Assembly: GCF_007995085.1 (NCBI RefSeq)
Contig: NZ_VOQS01000003.1
Coordinates: forward strand, 1,240,001 to 1,304,000
DNA from: Paraburkholderia azotifigens
Lineage (GTDB): Bacteria > Pseudomonadota > Gammaproteobacteria > Burkholderiales > Burkholderiaceae
Length of the DNA: 64,000 bases
Direction: 5' to 3'
Positions 59,113 through 64,000 of the stretch are shown here, piece after piece. The notes beneath the pieces were generated by a model that had not been told where the DNA came from, ran no database searches, and worked only from the letters and a program-made list of their open reading frames with translations. The position numbers were made by a program, and so were the translations under genes. Each line of letters begins with the position of its first letter. Position 1 is the first letter of the stretch.

Positions 59113-59964
59113 TCACTGCGACACAGCGGCCGCGGCCGATGCCGGCGATGCGGCAACAGCGGGCACATCGTCGAGCAGCGCAGCCGCAGCCGCGGCATCG
59201 TCGTGCGCGGTGGTTTGGGTTGAAACGGGCGCGGCGGCCGACGCGATCGGCGTCGGCGTCGGCGCGGCACCAGGCGCGGCGTGTTCTTTCGCGGGCGCGG
59301 GCATGATCACTGGCGCGGGATTCCCGCCCGGCGTGGTCGACATCGGCGTGACGACCAGCGCGGGCGCGGGAGCGGGCGCCGGCAGTTGCGTCGCCTCGAC
59401 GCTATTGCCGGGCACGGGCGCGCTGCGCACCACGTTCTCCAGATAATGGCGGATCAGATTGAAGAAGCCGTCGTAGAACTTGCCCGACTGGATGGTTTCG
59501 CTGGAAATCTTCACCATCGCGTCGCTGTTCTGGCGGATGGGCAGCGACAACGAGCCGAGCACACTCAGCCCGACGCTAGCCGACGTGTCGCTTTTCTTCA
59601 GCGCGTAGCCGCTCTGCACCGCGTTCGCATAGACGATGCTGCTGTTGGTCGCGTCGTCGCCCGCCGTGCAGACGATATGGAATTCGACCGTGAAATGCGA
59701 GTCGCTGGCGGGCTGGAAATTCTTGCTGGCGTCGACGGTATCGGGGCGCACCAGCGTCGTCATGTAACCCTGGCTCAACAGCGCGCGGCGTGCGCCTTCG
59801 CAGGCCTCCGTACTCGTCACCTGAAACGTGCGCGTGTACGGGCTCGCGCCGCTGCTGACGAAGTCTTCCTGCAGTTTCGCCTTCGGCGGCGTCGAGCACG
59901 CGCCGAGCGCGGCAAGCACGGGCAGGGTCAACGCGAGGGCGGCACGGGAGGAGCGGCTGAACAT
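59113..59964 (-). CDS. DUF2242 lipoprotein
   Basis: 283 residues. Lipobox LAALGACS sets the anchor at Cys near 23. Residues 30-185 carry the DUF2242 pattern (FQVTSTEACEGARRALLSQG, FTVEFHIVCTAGDDATNSSI, VGLSVLGSLSLPIRQNSDAM, FYDGFFNLIRHYL). The last 90 residues are a Pro/Ala/Thr-rich tail. Probably outer-membrane lipoprotein of unknown role, widespread in Burkholderia. Stands alone on the bottom strand. Confidence 0.9.
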   Translation of the reverse strand: MFSRSSRAALALTLPVLAALGACSTPPKAKLQEDFVSSGASPYTRTFQVTSTEACEGARRALLSQGYMTTLVRPDTVDASKNFQPASDSHFTVEFHIVCTAGDDATNSSIVYANAVQSGYALKKSDTSASVGLSVLGSLSLPIRQNSDAMVKISSETIQSGKFYDGFFNLIRHYLENVVRSAPVPGNSVEATQLPAPAPAPALVVTPMSTTPGGNPAPVIMPAPAKEHAAPGAAPTPTPIASAAAPVSTQTTAHDDAAAAAALLDDVPAVAASPASAAAAVSQ

Positions 59965-60172
59965 GATGAAGAAGCGGACAACAGGACGGCAAGCATTGTA
60001 GTGCGGTTTGACGGCAAGCCGTTATTACGTCGACAGACGCTGTCGCACGGCGCGGCGGCGCGCGAAACGGGGCGCGGACGCTCGCCCGTGCCGCACAAGG
60101 CGCGAACGCCGCCGCCGCATCTCTTACGAACTATTTCAGCGGCGCGGCGTTTCAGCCCGGTTCAGCTCAGCT

Positions 60173-61285
60173 TCAACTGACCCAGCTCTGCGCCGTGCGC
60201 GGCAGATCGATGGTAAACACGGTGCCGATGACATCGTCCGACTTGCCCGTGATCTTGCCGCCATGCATGTGCACGATCTTGTGCACGATGTGCAGCCCAA
60301 GGCCGAGCCCTTCGCGCGACCGTTCGCCCGCATTGCTCGATCCGAACGGCTCGAACAGGTGCGGCAGCACGGCGGCCGGAATCGCGCCGCGATTGCCGAC
60401 CGTCAATCTGAGCCGGTTCGGCTCTTCAGCATCGACGTCGACGGTAATCGGGCCGTCGTGCGCGCCGTGATGCAGCGCGTTGCTGATCAGATTCGAAATG
60501 GCTTGCCACAGCAGGTCTGTGTCCCAGTTGCCCGTCGTGTTGCCGCGCGACGTGAACGCGATCTGGCCCGCGCGCTCATGGGTCGCGAATTCTTCGATCA
60601 CACCGCGGCACAGCGTAGCAAGTTCGCTCGGGCGCGGCTGCAGCTGCATGCGGCCGCCTTGCAGCCGCGCGAGATTGAGCAGCTGATGCACCATCCGCGA
60701 CATGCGCAGCGAACTATTCCGGATGCGCCCCGCGACGGTCGCGGCTTGCTCGTCGGGCGCATTGCGCACCAGATATTCCGCCGACGCCAGCACCGTGCCC
60801 AGCGGCGTGCGCAGGTCGTGGCCGAGCACGGCCATCAGCATTTCGTTCGCTTCGAGCAGCTGGCGCGTGGCCAGCAGCTGATCCGCGAGTTGCCGCTTGT
60901 GTTGCTCCAACTGCACGAACACGTCGACCTTCGATTGCAGGATGCGCGGGTCGAACGGCTTGTGCAGGAAGTCGACGGCACCCGCTTCGTAGCCGCGAAA
61001 CGTGCGCGATGCATCTTCCGTCGTGGCCGTCAGAAAGATGATGGGTACATGCGACGTGCGCGGGCTGCCGCGCATCAGCGACGCGAGTTCGAAGCCGTTC
61101 ATGCCGGGCATGTTGACGTCGAGAATCGCGAGCGCGGCTTCATGCTTGAGCAGCAGGTCGAGCGCGTCCGTCCCGGAGTTCGCGACCAGCAGTTCGACGC
61201 CCGGGCGCGCCAGCAGCGCTTCGAGCGCCGTGATGTTATGCGCGATGTCGTCGACGATCAGAATGTTGACGGGTGAATTCCTCAT
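60173..61285 (-). CDS. Response regulator-histidine kinase hybrid (REC-HisKA-HATPase)
   Basis: 370 residues. Receiver first: ILIVDDIAHNITALEALLAR, DVNMPGMNGFELASL (phospho-Asp near 56), LTATTEDA, LHKPFDPRI. Then the His in LMAVLGHDLRTPLGTVLASA near 155 and the ATPase domain (ISNLISNALHHGAHDGPITV, GLGLGLHIVHKIVHMHGG). No membrane segment. The ATG overlaps the stop of cheB by four bases, so the two are translationally coupled. It is the last gene of a chemosensory-type signalling operon. Confidence 0.93.
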   Translation of the reverse strand: MRNSPVNILIVDDIAHNITALEALLARPGVELLVANSGTDALDLLLKHEAALAILDVNMPGMNGFELASLMRGSPRTSHVPIIFLTATTEDASRTFRGYEAGAVDFLHKPFDPRILQSKVDVFVQLEQHKRQLADQLLATRQLLEANEMLMAVLGHDLRTPLGTVLASAEYLVRNAPDEQAATVAGRIRNSSLRMSRMVHQLLNLARLQGGRMQLQPRPSELATLCRGVIEEFATHERAGQIAFTSRGNTTGNWDTDLLWQAISNLISNALHHGAHDGPITVDVDAEEPNRLRLTVGNRGAIPAAVLPHLFEPFGSSNAGERSREGLGLGLHIVHKIVHMHGGKITGKSDDVIGTVFTIDLPRTAQSWVS

Positions 61286-61917
61286 GTCATCGTTCTAGTG
61301 TGAGGCGGCAAACCGGCGAGCCGCCGGGCCATCTGGGTTGGAGAAAGCACTTCGTCGGCGGCGCCGCGTGCGATGGCCGCGCGCGGCATCTGCGATGAGA
61401 CGGCCGTTTCCGGGTCTTGCACCCAGGTGAAGCCGCCCATCGCACGGATCACTTCGAGGCCGTGCGCGCCGTCGTCGTTGGCGCCCGACAGCAGGATGCC
61501 GAGCAGCCGTTCGCGGTAGACGTGCGCGGCGGATTCGAACAGCACGTCGATGGACGGCCGCGAATAGCGCACCGACGAATCGATCGATAGCGCGATCGTG
61601 CGGTCGTCGTCGACCAGCATGTGATAGCCGGGCGGTGCGAGATACACGCGTCCCGGCAGCACGGGCTCGCCCGCGTCCGGCTCGGTGACGCTCAGCACGC
61701 AGCGATAGCCGAGCGTTTCAGCGAGGCAGCTGGGCGAATGCGGCGGCACATGCGTGACGATCAGCACGGCGATCCCAAACGACGCCGGCAGCGCGGGCAG
61801 CAGCACGTTCAACGCGTCGATGCCGCCCGCCGACGCACCGATCGCGACTGCATCGAACGCGCGCGTTTCCATCGGCGTGACGTCGCCCGGTGGAGAAGGT
61901 CGGCGAGATGTGTTCAT
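61282..61917 (-). CDS. cheB: CheB-type methylesterase domain protein
   Basis: 211 residues, only the C-terminal methylesterase domain of CheB; the receiver is missing. Catalytic Ser in AVAIGASAGGIDAL near 25, His in IVTHVPPHSPSCLAETLG near 52, Asp in GILLSGANDDGAHGL near 145. The first 15 residues may not be translated (alternative ATG at 61872). Such free CheB domains work with the linked CheR and kinase. It overlaps the next gene (ATGA), and lies 42 bases after cheR. Confidence 0.93.
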   Translation of the reverse strand: MNTSRRPSPPGDVTPMETRAFDAVAIGASAGGIDALNVLLPALPASFGIAVLIVTHVPPHSPSCLAETLGYRCVLSVTEPDAGEPVLPGRVYLAPPGYHMLVDDDRTIALSIDSSVRYSRPSIDVLFESAAHVYRERLLGILLSGANDDGAHGLEVIRAMGGFTWVQDPETAVSSQMPRAAIARGAADEVLSPTQMARRLAGLPPHTRTMT

Positions 61918-61959
61918 ACGCGTCGAAATCGATCGTTCGATGTTGAAAGTCTCTGCAGT

Positions 61960-62808
61960 CTAGCGTTTCTGATAGATGCGCTCGCGCTCACGAAATTCGT
62001 CGAAGGCATCGTACTGATTCGAAAAGCGCAGACTCTCCTTGCTCCCGAGGCCGAGGAAACCGCGCCGCACCAGCGTGTCCCTGAAGAGCCCGAGCGCGCG
62101 ATCCTGCAAGCCGCGGTCGAAATAGATCAGAACATTGCGGCACGACACGAGGTGCGCTTCGAGAAACACTTCATCCGTCGACAGGCTGTGATCCGCGAAC
62201 ACCACGCGCTCCTTTAGCGAGCCGGCGAAGCGCGCGCCGCTGTACGCCGCGTGATAGTAGTCCGCGAGCGAACGCGTGCCGCCCGCGGCCAGATAGTTGC
62301 GCGTGAAGCCCGCGATCCGGTCGAGCGCGTAAATGCCCGCTTCGGCGCGCGCGAGTGCATCGGGATTGATGTCGGTCGCGTAGAACAGCGTGCGTTCGGT
62401 GAGTCCCGCTTCGTCGAACAGGATTTTCAGCGACCACAGTTCCTCGCCTGTGCTGCACCCCGCTACCCATACCTTGATCGACGGATAGGTCTGCAGCACG
62501 GGCAGCACATGGTTGCGCAGCGCCAGAAAGTAGGCCGGGTCGCGGAACATGTCGCTGACCTGCACCGTGAGGTAATGGAACAGCCGCACAAAGTCCGGCT
62601 CGCTGCGCATGATCCTGTCCTGCAGTTGCGACAGCGTCGCGACGCCGAATTCTTCGAGCGCCTGCCCGAGACGTCGCCGCAGCGACGACATCGAGTAATG
62701 CCGGAAGTCGTGCTGGTATTTCAGATAGATCGCTTCCAGCAGCAGCTTCAGCTCGATGTCGAAATCGTGCAGACGTTGCGGCGAATCGTCGTACGTGAGA
62801 CGGCTCAT
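61960..62808 (-). CDS. cheR: CheR-type methyltransferase
   Basis: 282 residues. The N-terminal helical domain (LLLEAIYLKYQHDFRHYSMS) and the SAM-binding domain (IKVWVAGCSTGEELWSLKIL near 115, FYATDINPDALARAEAGIY near 145, VSCRNVLIYFDRGLQDRAL near 230) are complete. It methylates glutamates of chemoreceptors, or of kinases in signalling hybrids. It lies between the multi-receiver kinase gene (20 bases before) and cheB; no receptor gene is in the window. Confidence 0.94.
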   Translation of the reverse strand: MSRLTYDDSPQRLHDFDIELKLLLEAIYLKYQHDFRHYSMSSLRRRLGQALEEFGVATLSQLQDRIMRSEPDFVRLFHYLTVQVSDMFRDPAYFLALRNHVLPVLQTYPSIKVWVAGCSTGEELWSLKILFDEAGLTERTLFYATDINPDALARAEAGIYALDRIAGFTRNYLAAGGTRSLADYYHAAYSGARFAGSLKERVVFADHSLSTDEVFLEAHLVSCRNVLIYFDRGLQDRALGLFRDTLVRRGFLGLGSKESLRFSNQYDAFDEFRERERIYQKR

Positions 62809-62827
62809 GACGTGCGGTTCCTCGCGG

Positions 62828-64000
62828 CTAGCGCTGCCGCAGCCACACGCGGCACAGCGAGATCAGCTTGTCGACGTCGATCGGCTTCGAGATGTAGTCG
62901 TCGGCGCCCGCTTCGAGGCAGCGTATGCGGTCCTGCGCCATCGCCTTCGCCGTCAGCGCGATGATGGGCAGATGCGCAAAGCGCGGGTCGCGGCGGATAT
63001 GCGACATCGCCGTCAGGCCATCCATCTCCGGCATCATGATGTCCATCAGCACGAGATCCACCTCGCGTCCGCTGTTCAGCGCTTCGAGCGCCTCGCGTCC
63101 GTTGCGCGCGATTTCGAGCGTCGCACCGAGCGGCTCGATCACGTGCGACAGCGCGAAGATATTGCGCACGTCGTCTTCCGCGAGCAGGATGGTGCGCCCT
63201 TCGAACTGGTTGTCGCGTTGGCGCACCGTGCGCAGCATGCGCTGCTGTTCGGGCGCGAGCGACGACTCGACGCTATGCAGGAACAGCGTCACTTCGTCGA
63301 GCAGACGCTCCGGCGACTTCGCTCCCTTGATGATGATCGATTTGGAGTAGCGGCGCAGCCGGTGCTCTTCATCGCCCGACAGCATGCGGCCCGTGTAGAC
63401 GATGACGGGCATCGCCTGATGCGTGACGTCGGCGGCAAGCTGTTCGAGCAGATCGTAACCCGTGCCGTCGGGCAGCGCGAGGTCCGTGACGACGCAGTCG
63501 AACAGCGTCGACGACAGTTGCTCGAGCGCGCCCGCGAGCGTCGCGACAGCGACGATCTGCGTGGTCTCGCTTTGCAGCAGCGCGCGGATGCTTTCGCGCA
63601 TCGCGGCGTCGTCCTCGATCACCAGTACGCGCTTCATGCGCTGTTGCAGACGGCTTTCGAGCCGGCGGATCGCCGCTTCGAGGGTGGTGCGCGCGGTCGG
63701 TTTCAGCGTGTAGCCGACCGCGCCGAGATGCAGCGCCTTTTCGGCGTGGTCCGTCGCGGAGACGATGTGAATCGGGATGTGGCGCGTCGCAGGATCGTTC
63801 TTCAGCCATTCGAGCACCGTCAGCCCCGAGCGGTCGGGCAGGCCGACGTCGAGCAGCACGGCCGTCGGCTGCATGTCGCGCACGAGCGTCAGGCCCGTCG
63901 TGCCGTCGGCGGCATGGACGAAGTCGAAGTCGAGTTCATGCGTGAGATCGCGCAGGATCTCGGCAAAGGCGAGATCGTCTTCGATCGCGAGAATCAGGCG
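62828..64000 (-). CDS. Multi-receiver hybrid sensor kinase, C-terminal part (cut by window end)
   Basis: Open from the right edge (frame continues past 64000) to the stop at 62828, about 390 residues seen. Three receiver domains in tandem: the first keeps LAIEDD and LLDVGLPDRSGLTVLEWL; the second has VLVIEDDAAMRESIRALLQS and VVTDLALPDGTGYDLLEQLA; the third has ILLAEDDVRNIFALSHVIEP and LVLMDIMMPEMDGLTAMSHI. This order fits the C-terminal end of large HAMP-repeat hybrid kinases in Burkholderia. The apparent GTG start near 63883 is internal. First gene of the cheR-cheB-kinase operon as seen here. Confidence 0.9.
   Translation of the reverse strand, partial: RLILAIEDDLAFAEILRDLTHELDFDFVHAADGTTGLTLVRDMQPTAVLLDVGLPDRSGLTVLEWLKNDPATRHIPIHIVSATDHAEKALHLGAVGYTLKPTARTTLEAAIRRLESRLQQRMKRVLVIEDDAAMRESIRALLQSETTQIVAVATLAGALEQLSSTLFDCVVTDLALPDGTGYDLLEQLAADVTHQAMPVIVYTGRMLSGDEEHRLRRYSKSIIIKGAKSPERLLDEVTLFLHSVESSLAPEQQRMLRTVRQRDNQFEGRTILLAEDDVRNIFALSHVIEPLGATLEIARNGREALEALNSGREVDLVLMDIMMPEMDGLTAMSHIRRDPRFAHLPIIALTAKAMAQDRIRCLEAGADDYISKPIDVDKLISLCRVWLRQR

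Overview
The window looks like the origin region of a secondary chromosome (chromosome 2 or a chromid) of a Burkholderiaceae bacterium, most likely Paraburkholderia or Caballeronia. The evidence is high GC with strong G/C third-position bias, a short ParA plus ParB, a Rep_3-type initiator (not a DnaA/gidA type origin), 16-bp palindromes of the TTTATGCGCATAAA type known as the chromosome-2 centromere in Burkholderia, and neighbours typical of the group (HpnR-like hopanoid methylase, Ysc84-type lipoprotein, DUF2242 lipoprotein, several YceI proteins). No tRNA, rRNA, CRISPR, IS element or prophage was seen.

Layout. 0-4.7 kb: stress-type protein, NADPH-dependent FMN reductase, a cluster of DnaA-box-like 9-mers, small genes, an orphan sulfonate-binding protein and an ArsC-family protein. 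4.7-13.3 kb is the replicon-maintenance core: parS-like sites, parA-parB, the initiator gene transcribed the other way, an array of about 19 iterons (consensus near TCCCGAAAANNCTCACCT), an AT-rich stretch, a KfrA-like coiled-coil protein with a C-terminal zinc ribbon, an inverted iteron pair, an integrase-fold protein without the catalytic tyrosine, and an unknown gene behind a consensus LexA box. 13.3-21.2 kb: threonine catabolism (kbl-tdh) with a cupin-XRE regulator, a YceI lipoprotein facing a TetR regulator, a LysR regulator and a quinone-oxidoreductase-like enzyme. 21.5-33 kb: hybrid histidine kinase, small proteins, an HpnR-like radical SAM enzyme, a sugar-efflux-type MFS protein, LD-carypeptidase with an ankyrin protein, a GNAT enzyme with its XRE-cupin regulator. 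33-42 kb: penicillin acylase family protein, MazG-like protein, a cytochrome b561-YceI-YceI operon, purine-type deaminase with a BMP-family binding protein, selenium-binding protein. 42.6-55.8 kb: LuxR, MFS carrier plus aromatic-ring hydroxylase, MarR, AraC, HD-domain protein, amino-acid-type binding protein plus aspartoacylase-like enzyme, SDR, GlxA-type regulator, outer-membrane protein. 55.9-64 kb: Ysc84 lipoprotein, motA-motB, DUF2242 lipoprotein, and a CheB/CheR/multi-receiver kinase cluster that leaves the window at its right end.

Most notable: the 17-mer core of the origin iterons (GGTGAGSNTTTNCGGGA on the top strand) recurs at least 11 times between 19 and 50 kb, always between genes and 10 of 11 times in the same orientation, opposite to the origin array. 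With a distal pair of variant parS-like palindromes at 52.9 kb, a possible catalytically dead integrase and an SOS-box gene beside the origin, this suggests a long-range replication and segregation control system spread over about 50 kb. That is inference from sequence pattern only; binding has not been shown here.
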